64,000 nt of DNA from Alnus glutinosa (Eukaryota > Streptophyta > Magnoliopsida > Fagales > Betulaceae), in contig NC_084892.1 in the NCBI RefSeq assembly GCF_958979055.1, positions 1,182,001 to 1,246,000 on the forward strand. Direction: 5' to 3'. The notes under the pieces were generated by a model. The model did no database searches. It had not been told where the DNA came from and was given only the letters and a program-made list of their open reading frames with translations. Shown here piece by piece: positions 48,276-59,779 of this stretch. The position numbers and the translations under genes were made by a program. The stretch's first letter is position 1. Each line of letters starts with the position of its first letter.

Positions 48276-48710
48276 CAAAGAAAAAGGGAAAAAAGCCTGC
48301 ATTGAGAGTTTTTGTTTTGTTTTGTTTTGTTTTTTCAAAAAAAAAAAAGAATGAGTAAGCATTTCATATCAACAAAACAAAACAATCTATACTATCTTGA
48401 GAGTTTCATTCTCAATGCAATTAAGAAACAATTTAATTAACTCCCAACCCAACTCTTGATTTCGCTAAATAAAAAATGTCTTCTTTTTCATTTATCGAGT
48501 TGTTTCTTGGTGAGATCAAGACAAGGCCCACCAAGCATCCAACTAAATAATCATGGCCAATTATTTCCAATTATTTCGAGTCTAGAGCATACGTAATTCA
48601 TTTGTTTTATTTGGGTTTGCGATTTTTTAAAATTTAATTTTTTAAAAATGCAATTAAACATTTAACAAAATCACAATTTATCATTTAAAATTACAGTTTA
48701 TCTTTGATTT

Positions 48711-49463
48711 TGTAGGCGTGAGTTGTTATTAGAGAGAATAAGCGTGAGTTTCCAGATTGAGGGATATACGGATGCAGATTGGGCAGGAAATATTTCAGAC
48801 AGAAAATCCACATCAGGGTACTTCATGTTTGTCGGTGGGAACTTAGTTACATGGAGAAGTAAGAAGCAGAACGTGGTGGCTTTGTCAAGTGCTGAGGCTG
48901 AGTTCCGGGGGATGGCTAAAGGTCTTTGCGAGCTTCTCTGGCTCAGAAGATTATTAACCGAAATTGGTTTTGCTCCTAGTTGCGAAATGGACCTTTTTTG
49001 CGACAACAAAGCAACAATTGATATCTCACATAACCCTGTCCAACATGATCGAACCAAACATGTGGAGGTAGATCGACACTTCATCAAATAGAATTTCGAG
49101 TCCAAGATAATTCGATTTCCCTTCATCAAATCTGAAGATCAACTAGCAGACGTACTCACCAAAGCAGTGTCCAGCAAGAACTTCTACAACTCACTTGACA
49201 AGTTAGGCATTAAGGATTTGTATGCACCAACTTGAGGGGGAGTGTAGGCGTGAGTTGTTATTAGAGAGGATAAGCGTGAGTTGTTATTTGAAAGGATAAA
49301 GGATTGATCCCATAATATAAGGATCAATCCTTCATCCTTTATCCTTTATTCTAGCCATGAAACCGGTAGTAGTAGCCTAATAGGAATAGATGTCTACTAT
49401 TATATATACATGTAAACAGAGAGCAGAAGTATTCAATTGAAAAACATATGTTTCTGACCTACA
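48711..49463 (+). mobile_element. Internally deleted copia retrotransposon
   Basis: A complete 3' LTR (49243-49463, TGTAGGCGTG..CTGACCTACA) is preceded by a polypurine tract (TTGAGGGGGAG). At the left end 38 bp of 5' LTR (48711-48748) are joined directly to the RNase H region, so nearly all of gag-pol is missing. The ends are TGTAGG / CCTACA. The empty site in copy B (about 56340) shows this is an insertion, but no clean 5-bp duplication is seen. Confidence 0.85.
48749..49235 (+). pseudogene. Copia RNase H domain, with premature stop
   Basis: Reads GYTDADWAGNISDRKSTSG, ALSSAEAEFRGMAKGLCEL, LFCDNKATIDISHNPVQHDRTKHVEVDRHFIK: the canonical C-terminal copia RNase H with Asp/Glu/Asp/His active-site landmarks. 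A TAG at 49089-49091 replaces the expected Glu codon after HFIK. The frame then continues (IKSEDQLADVLTKAV) to the natural stop at 49233. Not functional. Confidence 0.9.
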
Positions 49464-50731
49464 ATTCGTAAGAGATTTGATTTAAAATCGGATACCAAAT
49501 GCACTCTTAGTTGCCCTTGCTTTTTTTTTCATTACATAAGGTTGTGGGACTTGTGGGGACCCATGAACAGTTAATTGGTCTTCTGAACAAAAGAATCAGC
49601 GTATAAAGACATAAAATCTAATTACAAATTCATGGGATTATGGAAATTAAACTGGACCCAACCTCTATCGGACTCACAGTGGATTTGGAGCCCGTTAGAA
49701 GCCCATTGCTACTTCCTCGCAATTGCAGTCAAAAGGCAGGCCCAATAATCTTACAAATCAGTGGCCGTTAATCCATGTATAGATCTGCTTCCAGATCTAA
49801 ACCTGTTTGATTAGGCTCATGATTTGCTTTATATCCCCCGCCAAGAAAAAGGGCTCATTCCTTCAAAAAAAAAAGAAAAAAAGAAAAAAGAAAAAGGGCT
49901 CATCTGCTTTAACGAAAATGATCATATACTAATAGATTATTCACGCAGAAAAAATTAGTGTTAAATTCTTCTGTAATCATATACTTGTGAATTTAACGGA
50001 AGAAAAATGCATGGTTAACAAAAGGCTGTCATAATTGTTGGTACTATTTTTTCTCAGATTATGCTTGAAGGGGATTCTTTAGTTACTATTCTTGCTTTAA
50101 ACAATTTCTGTTTAAGTGCTGAATGGTCTTCAACAGTCATAATTGCTGATACTATTTTTCTTTTTTCTGTTTTTCCTTTTTGGTCTGCAATCAAAGTTTC
50201 AAGGAGTGTTAATCTTCAGGCACATTTAATTGCCAAATAGGTCACTTCTCATCATTGTAATAGAAGCATTCATACCTCTTTCCCTTTTCTTTTCTATGTA
50301 AGAATCAAGAGCGAGAAAGACCGAGCTCATTAGGAAAAAAAAGAAAAAGAAAAAGGCAGTAACTTACGAAAAAGTTTGTATGTTTACGTGTTTTAGTGAG
50401 TGTTGTTTATTTTTAGTTTAAAAATGTATTTAAATGTAACATAAATGAAGAATTTATCTTGTGCATGTTTTGGATTGTTTATTAAAGTTTTTGTTTTGAG
50501 GAAAAAAAAAAACAAAAAACAAATAATGAAAGTTTTAACCAACAGAGCAAGCTAGTCATTAACAATTTTTATATTATGATTTTTTTTTTTAATCCAAAAT
50601 ATATGGGCATAGATAATACATACTTTCGAAACCACAATATTTATACCTTTTTTTTTTTGAATTAAAAGATACTGAATTTAATTATTGTTCTTACGCTTAC
50701 AAAATATTTATTTGTTTACATATATTTATTA

Positions 50732-51312
50732 GGGTTAAATACCTTTTTAGTCCCTGAGTTTTGACAACTTTATTTTTTAGTCCCTGAGTTTCAATTCGCA
50801 TCACAGATGATACATCAATTTTGGGAAATGACCAAATTAGTACTTCGGTTAACTTTTCCGTCCAAAAATTAACGGTCCGCCACGTGTCAACCTCAGAAGT
50901 TGACACGTGGCGCTATATAAAAAAAAATATAAAAAATAAAAAATCTTTAAAAATTAATTAAAAAATTGAAAAAAAATTGAAAAAACTAAAAAAAAAAAAG
51001 GGGGTGGCTCTTGGCCACCATGGGGGTGGCCGGCCACCCCCATTTTGGCCAGGGAGGTGGCCGGCCGGTCTGGGGTGGCCGAACCACCCCCATGTGGTGA
51101 TTCGGCCACCCCATGGACAGGAGAAAAAAAAAAAAAAAAAAAAAAAAATTGGGTTTAGGGTTTTGCCCTTGGGAGTGGTTCGGCCACCCCAAGGGCAAAA
51201 CGGAAAAAATAAACCCTAAAAAAAAATTTCCCGTTTTACCCTTGGGGTGTCCGAACCACCCCCAAGGGGCACGGGGGTGGTTCGGCCATCCCCAAGGGCA
51301 AAACCCTAAACC

Positions 51313-51353
<41 letters not shown>

Positions 51354-51720
51354 CTGTCCAGGGGGTGGCCGAACCACCACATGGGGGTGGTTCGGCCACC
51401 CCCTGGCCAAAATGGGGGTGGTCGGCCACCCCCATGGTGGCCAAGAGCCACCCCCCTTTTTTTTTTTTAGTTTTTTCAATTTTTTTTTAAATTTTTTAAT
51501 TAATTTTTAAAGATTTTTTATTTTTATTTTTTTATATAGTGCCACGTGTCAACTTCTGAGGTTGACACGTGGCGGACCATTAATTTTTGGACGGAGAAGT
51601 TAACCGGGGTACTAATTTGGTCATTTCCCAAAATTGATGTATTATCTGTGATACGAATTGAAACTCAGGGACTAAAAAATAAAGTTGTCAAAACTCAGAG
51701 ACCTTAAAGGTATTTAACCC
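50732..51720. mobile_element. 989-bp non-autonomous MULE with 9-bp target duplication
   Basis: TATTTATTA flanks both sides (50723-50731 and 51721-51729). The paralogous empty site with one copy is at 57644-57652. Ends GGGTTAAATACCTTTTTAGT and ..AAGGTATTTAACCC. TIRs extend about 200 bp (through CCACGTGTCAACCTCAGAAG..TTGACACGTGGCG) and continue as imperfect GGGGTGGCC inverted repeats, so the whole element can fold back. No gene. The open frames inside are Lys/Pro-rich artefacts. Confidence 0.95.
50998..51462. repeat. GGGGTGGCC palindrome array
   Basis: Core of the 989-bp MULE: alternating GGGGGTGGCCGAACCACCCC-type words in both orientations, broken by A and T homopolymers. Same vocabulary as 4966-5046, 9788-9895 and 42975-43410. 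Confidence 0.85.
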
Positions 51721-51960
51721 TATTTATTAATACAAATCATAATGATCGAAATGTTTACACCATAATCAAGGAGCAAATATATATATGTTTGAACTGAATT
51801 TGCTGAAGCCATGCCATGGAAGCTGCCAGAGGCGGACATAAGAATTGCCTCCCAAAACTTTTAAAGATTTTTCATAATTTTGCCCCCTGGCCTCCTCCTC
51901 ATCAAAACTTTTAGTTCTGCCCATAGAATCTGCAACTATATATGTTAGCATATGTCTGAC

Positions 51961-53347
51961 GAGTAAGAGCTCGTCTACACGGAGGATGAGGGTCAGCTTT
52001 ATTGTTTTTTTAATTTGAATTTTTTTTAAAAAAATAAAAAACAAAAAATTGATGCAACATTTATCGGTTTGAACATTTTTCATTCCCCAAATTTTTCCCT
52101 CCCCTCCTCATCTCCTCTCCCTTGCTCCTCCATCTTCCCTCTCCCTCCCACCTTCGGCCGAAAGCCACCCACCGGCAACCATCAAAACCCAACCTCCGAG
52201 CACCGGTAACCATGCCGCCCAACCTCCGGCAACCTCAGATCTGGTTTTCACCCAAAAATTTATCCCTCCATCTCCATCTTCCCTCTCCCCCTTCCCAACG
52301 CCGCCCATCGCTGACCATGCCGACCTAACCTCCATCTTCCCTCTCTCTCCCTCTCAAGCTCGTCTTTTTCCTTGATGGTGATCTAGGGTTTTGAGGCTTT
52401 TGGTTTTGGTGTGACCCAGAAAGGTAAGCTCTTTCTTCCTGCTCTTTCTTGCTCTCCTTGGTGCTTTTTGTTGATTTTTTGAGGTTTGCGCAGGTGGGTG
52501 TTTTGATTTTGGTTTACTTGTAGGGTGTTTGCATGTGGGTTTGCTTCAAAGTTATGCCCTCCAGAACCTAATCTTTTGTGTTGAGTTTTATGTAGTAGAT
52601 ATATTTTTAGTTTTTTTTACCCTTATATTTTGATATAAAATTGTTGCTCTATTTTGTTTTAATGGATTGATTTGAAATCCCCAAATCTCTTCCTCCATCT
52701 ACATCTTCCCTCTCCCCCCACCGACCTCCGCCCACGGGCAGAAGCGCCGACCCAACCACCAAGCACCGGTGGCACAACAACCCCATCTCCGGCGACCACG
52801 AAAACGAGTAAAGTATTTGAGGTAAATAAATTTCCTCTGTAATTTGGGGGTGAATGATTTTTTTTTTTATTAAGCCTTGTTGTGTTACCCATTAGTTTTT
52901 GTGAGTTTATTTAATGGGTTTTTTAGGAAGGAATTCTAAACACTGTTTGAATTACTGAAAACTGCCGACCAACGTGATATTACGTGTATTTTGAATTTGG
53001 GTTTTGGCTTGGTGAGATGTTGAGGCCCCATTCTTCAACTGCATCGACACATTCAAAAAACCCTTTCTGTGTCCTTTGGAACGAAGCAAAACGGAAAACC
53101 AATTTCTCACCCTCTTCCCATCTCTCTCTGATTCTCTGTAATTTGGGGGTGAATGCTTGTTTGGCTTTCCATCTCCCATATATTGATAGTAATATGTGGT
53201 TTATTGTGCCATCTGGGTAGCTTCACTTCTTGTTTTTCTCCAATATCCCTCATGTCTTTCTTTCTGCCTTTAATATGGAGATGACAACTATGGCACCAAC
53301 CTTGGTCTGATGGTCACATAGTCATCATCTGATTCCTGGTTATTGTG

Positions 53348-53378
<31 letters not shown>

Positions 53379-53990
53379 TTTTTCGTTTATAACTTAGAAG
53401 CAACTAACTTTGGTCTTTTATAAGATGCCAATAATATGACTTTAAGAATTTGGCCATATTGCTTATTTTTGCTTTAACTTGCAGGCGATTATTGAGAGAA
53501 TGGGTGAACTGGAAAAGTTAAGAGTGAGATTATTCTGAGTGCTTTATGAGTGCAATTTGTTCCTGTGGATTTTTTTTCCCCACATGTGGGTTTTACTTTA
53601 GTTTGTTATCAAATTTTTCGCTTCCAATTTCCTCTTGTAATATCATAAAATTGAATGAGGTGTATAAAACTAAAATAAATTAGATTTTGAAACTGGTCTT
53701 TTAATTTTTTTTTGACTTTGGCATGTTTGGCATCATGTCTTTAATATATAGTAATTATCTATTTCTAATTGCATCTCTGGTTGAAGTGAATTTATGGTAT
53801 AGATGCACCTACAAATTCTCAGTTACAGAACGTGTTGAGTGTTGACTATTGAGAAGCCAGCTCAAGAAGAGTACATTCATTTCTTATAACAAGCAACGTC
53901 TACATTTGCCTCATGGTGAAGATGAACAAGGAACGTCTACTTTTAAAAATATGTAGTAAATTGTATTGGTCTGATATGAATTTGCACCTA
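51961..53990. other. Insert of leader- and exon-like GC-rich blocks, possibly a Pack-type element
   Basis: Starts where copy A stops matching copy B. It contains an A/T spacer followed by CCCCAAATTTTTCCCTCCCC and repeated CACCGGCAACC / CCAACCTCCGGC words. It then has a donor-like CAGAAAGGTAAGCTC (52410) and a second CT/CCG-rich block (52690-52800). The layout resembles the inner half of the large MULE's TIR, but sequence identity is low. No convincing protein frame. A (TTTA)n run lies at about 53350. Confidence 0.35.
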
Positions 53991-54124
53991 ATTTAAGACG
54001 TTTGAAAACTTGGATACCCTAATTTAAGACATTTGAAAGTTTAATATTCCTAAATCAAAAACAGCCAATACTTCAATATTCTTACGTGAAGTTATCAAAA
54101 AATGTAAATTTTGGCACATATCTA
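53991..54124. repeat. Tail of a fourth, mostly lost copy of the duplicated unit
   Basis: TTTAAGACGTTTGAAAACTTGGATACCC..AATGTAAATTTTGGCACATA matches the right arm of the foldback element (47985-48120, 55610-55735, 63260-63390). It is joined directly to the start of copy B. Confidence 0.65.
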
Positions 54125-55110
54125 ATGATAACAGTGGACTTTAGTTGTAATATACCGTCATACATGCATTAGATTTGACATGTCCCCTGCTGGATTTAAA
54201 AATGGAGATTTATTAACAATTTTTTCCTTTTTATTTTTAAATTTTCTGAGCTAATTCTGAATTCATAATATAGAATTAAGAAAAAAGTACATATATATAC
54301 TCCCTTCAAACTACTACTCTTTTGTTAATGTGCCCCCAAATTACTAATTGCATCAATGTTCTTATAAAGCCAACAAAAAAACAAAAATAACGTTAAAAAA
54401 GTTTTTGTAAGCCAAATATATTATAATAAATTCGAAAATGATAAATTAAAACTAAAAAAAAATTATTAAAAAAAAAACAAAAAAAAACAATTTCTTTTGA
54501 AAGATTAAATAAATATTAAAAAATAAAAAATGAAAATCCAAGAGGGTGGCCCAATTGAAAATTATATAAAACAAAATCAAAAAAGAAAAACCTTGGTTTT
54601 TATTTTTGTTTTTGCTTTTATATAATTTTCAGAATTTTTATAATTTTATGAACGATATTTTTGTTATTGGGAAGATATTAACATTATTTGATATTTTAAA
54701 GAGGGACATTGACACAATTAATAATTTATGAGTACAATATTAACAATTAAATGATCGTTTAAGAAAATTATGTATACTTTTTCTTACTCTTAAAGACAGT
54801 CATCTACATATTGTCCTCTCTATATGGGTTTTTGTGTCCTCTCTACATATCGTTTGAAAACTTATATTTTGCTCATGGCATTTAGCAGAAACGTAACGAA
54901 TTTGTATGGAAGTCTTTGTTTTTTTTATATAAATAAACATAAATCCATCCTTTTCTTTTTTTATTATGCTACTGACTTCATTATATAAATATATATACAT
55001 GAATGCATCACATTGGAAGTCATCCTTTCATTGGTTTCGATAATCGCACGATTCCTCCTCATCCATAGGATGTATAAGTAGTACAATACTTTATCTACTC
55101 ACAAGTCACA

Positions 55111-55292
55111 AATTCAATCTGACAATCTACCTCGAGCATTCCTGTCTCCATTTCCTCAAAAGTTTAAAATAAGGGATAACTTCATATAAGATACTGAAGT
55201 AAATTCAATCTGACAATCTACCTCGAGCATCCCTGTCTCCATTTCCTCAAAAGTTTAAAATAAGGGATAACTTCATATAAGATACTGAAGTA
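55111..55292. repeat. 91-bp tandem duplication in copy B
   Basis: AATTCAATCTGACAATCTAC..CATATAAGATACTGAAGTA is present twice in direct tandem (55111-55201 and 55202-55292) with about one mismatch. It includes the first bases of the foldback element's left arm. Copies A and C have it once. Confidence 0.9.
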
Positions 55293-55713
55293 TTGACGGT
55301 TTTGATTTAGGAATATTGAACTTCAAAATATCTTAAACAAGAGTATTTAAATTTTCAAACGTTTTAATAAAGAGTAATCAGTTAAGATTTGTCGTTAAAT
55401 CCTGTCAAAATTTTCAAAATATTTATGTGTTTATTTTTTTAAAAAACATATATATAAATTTTTTTCAAAGATTTAGGTATGAGTATTTTTGTAAATTCCG
55501 TTAAATTCTTACTAATACCTAAATCTTAATAATTTTTTTCTTAAAAAAATAAGGGTATTTTAATAATTTTAGCAAGATTTAACAGCAAATCTTAACGGAG
55601 TACTTGTAATTGAAACATTTGAAAACTTTGATACCCTAATTTGAAAATTTTGAAAGCTTAATATCCCTAAATCAAAACGGTCAATATTTCAATACACTTA
55701 TGTGATGTTATCC
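55265..55713. repeat. Foldback element, copy in unit B
   Basis: Same element as 47632-48097: GGATAACTTCATATAAGATA at the left and CTTATGTGATGTTATCC at the right, arms about 200 bp. Confidence 0.7.
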
Positions 55714-55860
55714 AAAAATGTAAATTTTTGCACACGTCATGTGGCAAAATGATTTGTCTCTCTATTTTATTCAGGAAGCATTATCATGTCCTTTCCGCTG
55801 CAATTATATTTGCCGGGACAGTGAAAAGGCCCTTGTTGATCTTTCTTTATGCACTTACTC

Positions 55861-55896
<36 letters not shown>

Positions 55897-55943
55897 CAAA
55901 GAAAAAGGAAAAAAAAAAAAAAAAGCTTGCATTGAGAGTATTC

Positions 55944-55974
<31 letters not shown>

Positions 55975-57933
55975 GGAATGAGTAAGCATTTCATATCAAC
56001 AAAACAAAACAACCCCTGCTATCTTGAGAGTTTGATTCTCAATGCAATTAAGAAACAATTTAATTAACTCCCAACCCAACTCTTGATTTCGCTAAATAAA
56101 AAATGTCTTTTTATTCATTTATGGAGTTGTTTCTTGGTGAGATCAAGACATGGCCCACCAAGCATCCAACTAAATAATTATGGCCAATTAATTCGGGTCT
56201 AGGAGTATAGGCAATTCATTTGTTTTATTTGGGTTTGTGATTTTAAAATGAGTAATTTAAAAATTTAATTTTTTAAAAATGTAATTAAACATTTAACAAA
56301 ATCACAATTTATCATTTTAAATTACAGTTTATTTGTGATTTGATTTAAAATCGGATACATAATGCACTCATAGTTGCCCTTGCCTTTTTCATTAGATAAG
56401 GTTGTGGAACTTCTTGGGACCCATGAACAGTTAATTGGTCTTCTGAACAAAAGAATCAGCGTATAAAGATATAAAATCCAATTACAAATTCATGGGATTA
56501 TGGAAATTAAACTGGACCCAACCTCTATCGGACTCACAGTGGATTTGAAGCCCGTTAGAAGCCCAATGCTATTTCCTCGCAATTGCAGTCAAAAGGCAGG
56601 CCCAATAATCTTATAAATCAGTGCCCGTTAATCCATGTATAGATCTGCTTCCAGATCTAAACCTGTTTGATTAGGCTCATGATCTGCTTTATCCCCCCGC
56701 CAAGAAAAGGGGTTCATTTGCTTTAATGAAAATGATCATATACTAATAGATTATTCACGCCGAAAAAATTAGTGTTAAATTCTTCTGTAATCATATACTT
56801 TGTGAATTTAACGAAAGAAAGATGCATGGTTAACAAAAGGCAGTCATAATTGCTGATACTATTTCTTCTCCGATTTTGCTTGAAGGGGATTCTTTAGTTA
56901 TTATTCTTGCTTTAAACAATCTATGTTTAAGTGATGATTTGTCTTCATCAGTCATAATTGTAGATACTATTTTTCTTTTTTCTGTTTTTCCTTTTCGGTC
57001 TGCAATCAAAGTTTCAAGGAGCGTTAATCTTCAGGCATATTTAGTTGCCAAATAGGCCACTTCTCATCATTGTTATGGAAGTATCCCTACCTCTCTCTTT
57101 TTTCTTTTCTATGTAAGAATCAAGAGTGAGAAAGACCGAGCTCATTAGAAAGAAAAAAAAAAAAAAAAAAAAGGCAGTAACTTACGAAAAAGTTTGTATG
57201 CGTGTTTTAGTGAGTGTTTTTTATTTTTAGTTTAAAAATGTATTTTAATGTAACATAAATGAAGAATTTATCTTGTGAATGTTTTGGATTGTTTATTAAA
57301 GTTTTTGTTTTGAGGAAAAAAAAAAAATGATGAAAGTTTTAACCAACAGAGCAAGCTAGTCATTGACAAATATGACCTCATATTTCAATTTCATATACAC
57401 GAACTTTTGATTATTTTAGTAGTCTTTAAGTTTTAAAACGTCTCAATATTACTCTTATAATGTTTGTATCACTACTACATAACCATTTTTTATATTATGA
57501 TTTTTTTTTTAATCCAAAATATATGGGCATAGATAATACATACTTTCGAAACCACAATATTTTTACCTTTTTTTTTTTTGAATTAAAAGATACTGAATTT
57601 AATTATTGTTCTTACGCTTACAAAATATTTATTTGTTTACATATATTTATTAATACAAATCATAATGATCGAAATGTTTTCACCATAATCAAGGAGCAAA
57701 TATATATGTTTGAACTGAATTTGCTGAAGTCATGCCATGGAAGCTGCCAGCTGAGGCGGACATAAGAATTGCCTCCCAAAACTTTTAAAGATTTTTCATA
57801 GTTTTGCCCCCTGGCCTCCTCCTCATCAAAACTTTGGTTCTGCCCATGGAAGCTACAACTATATATGTTAGCATATGTCTGACGTGATTAGTCTAAGCCC
57901 CGAACGTGAAATTTGGAATCTGCAAATATATAG

Positions 57934-57968
<35 letters not shown>

Positions 57969-58071
57969 TAAGATGAGAACAAAGGAAGCGAAAAATAAAC
58001 AAAAATAACTTGAATAAACAAATAGTATTAACAATTGATGTTGAAATTAATGTTAGAGAATGCAATCTTAC

Positions 58072-59779
58072 CAGTCTAACTGTTGGTATATGAGCAAGTT
58101 TGGACCTATCTTCCTTTTTGCATTTCAGAATCAATTCATAATTACACTCGATAAGACTCAATTTTTGTAGTGCAGTGAGCCAATCCATCCTCTCCGGAAG
58201 AGATGACAACTTGGAACAACAAAAAATCTCAAGTGTGTGAAGCGACTTTAGATTTGGCAACCACTCCGGCAAGGTCGTGAGGTTATGACACATTGAGGCA
58301 AAACCTCCAACTTTGGTACATATGCAATCCGTAATTTTGGTACATATGCAATCCGTAATTTTTGAAGGCTCAAGTTGAGATCCCGGTGGTCTTCTCCTCC
58401 CGTTAAACTAAGCTCTTCACAATCTTTAATTACCAGTGTCTCTAAGGCGGTTAGGCACTTGATATGATCATGTGTCAAAGAGGTCAAGTTTTCACAACCT
58501 TCGACAACCAACGTCTGAAGGTTTGTAAGGCTCCCGTCTGTCCCTTGAAACAAAACTTCTAGACTCTGACAATAATATAAACGTAAAAATGGAAGAGAAT
58601 TCAAGCAGCATACACCATTTTCAAACAAGCACATGCAAGTTGTTGTTACCGACAGATGCCTAAGGCTGATCATCTTCCTTGTATCTTTGGGCAATCGCTC
58701 AAGACTCTCGAACATCGATGAAGTAGTAGAGTTTGCAAATTGTATAACTCACAAATGGAATCGGGAAGTTTCTTGATTCTTTCATTACCAACGAGGCTCA
58801 GAGATCTCAAATGCTTCAAAGTACTGATAGAGCTTGACAACACCTCAAAAGATGAATCAGTTAAGTTAATTAAGCATCCGCAAGTACTTGAATCTCGAGA
58901 TGCAAGCTTCAACTAAGGTCGGCACTTGTTGCTCGACTGGGAACAAAGTGGTCCGCACACCACTATTTAAGGTGTCAAAGTATTTTGGAACATCTTGACC
59001 ACAATCATCGTGTGAAAATGACAAATGATGAACTGTTCCAGCAATGTTTTTGGCATGAAAGTAGACTACTGAATACTCTTCTTCTGCAACCTTGAGTGCA
59101 AGATCATGGACAAGATCATGCATTTGAAACCTATAGAACCAAGTGCACTTAACATCTTGGAAGAAAGATTTGGACAACAACTCCTTGAAATACATGTAGC
59201 CAACATCTTCCAACTCTAGATTTTGACTATTTGGCATTATACCATTCGCCATCCAAAATAAGATCAACTCATCACTATAGAATTCATGATCTTTTGGGAA
59301 AAGAGAACATAATGCAAAGCAAGTGAGATGACATTTGATCATAATTAGTTTTAATGCAGGTAAAATATCACCCTCCTTTTGTTCTAATCTCCATATCTCA
59401 CTATCTCTCACAAATTTCCAGTACTGAAGTTCATCAACCTTTGAGAAAAGTAGGCTGCCTAAAGTCCTTATAGCCAATGGAATTCCTTTACATTTTTTCA
59501 CAATCTCTTTTCCAATTTCTAAGAGGTTTGGATATTCTTTGTCTTCCCTGTCCTTAAATGCCCATTTCACAAATAAAGACAAACTATCATCGTGGGATAA
59601 ACCTTTTAAAGTGTATGTAGGACCAGTTCTTACAATGGAGGCAACCGAGTGACTACGTATTGTCACTACAATTCTACTTTTCACTAAACCACCGCTTAAC
59701 AACCCTTCCAACTCTTTTCATTTACTACGATTCTCGTTCCAAACATCATCTAAAACAAGTAGAAACCTCTTATTCTGCT
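58072..59779 (-). pseudogene. CC-NB-LRR (RGA-type NLR) disease-resistance pseudogene, 5'-truncated
   Basis: The minus strand retains part of an intracellular immune receptor. It starts inside NB-ARC at kinase-2 (KRFLLVLDDVWNEN), followed by RNBS-B (RIVVTIRS), GLPLA as GIPLA, the ARC2 region and the MHD motif (QMHDLVHDLA). It then has LRRs (LPDSICELYNLQTLLL, SLERLPKD, LTTLPEWLPNLKSLHTLEI) and a last-exon donor at about 58071. Damage: no coiled coil or P-loop (truncated at 59779), a TGA for Trp just after kinase-2 (about 59720), a 4-bp TTAA insertion after KYLRML (about 58875), another frameshift after LLLHRCSR (about 58700), a 21-bp duplication giving LRIAYVPK twice, and a ~50-bp deletion near 58285 that shifts frame. 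The open piece 58866-59711 is the longest remnant. The upstream half was replaced by copy C sequence. Confidence 0.92.

Larger units (their letters stand above)
45389..51960. repeat. Segmental duplication, copy A (with three insertions)
   Basis: Runs from GAAACAGTGAGGTTTGTGTG to the NLR 3'-flank sequence ending CATATGTCTGACG. It is collinear with 54125-57889 (copy B), with 61429-63400 (start of the unit) and with 59778-61140 (end of the unit). Relative to those copies it contains three additional insertions: 46834-47594, 48711-49463 and 50732-51720. The NLR body that follows the flank in copy B is absent. Confidence 0.85.
54125..57889. repeat. Segmental duplication, copy B
   Basis: Collinear with 45760-51960 without its three insertions. 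It holds the empty sites for all three. It runs on into the NLR pseudogene on its right. Also shares the (AAT)n microsatellite (55861-55895) with copy A (48246-48275). Confidence 0.85.

Noticed and set aside
48230-48354. Frame ending in Ile-rich and Lys-rich stretches (also 55739-55981)
   Set aside because: Produced by the (AAT)n microsatellite and A/T homopolymers.
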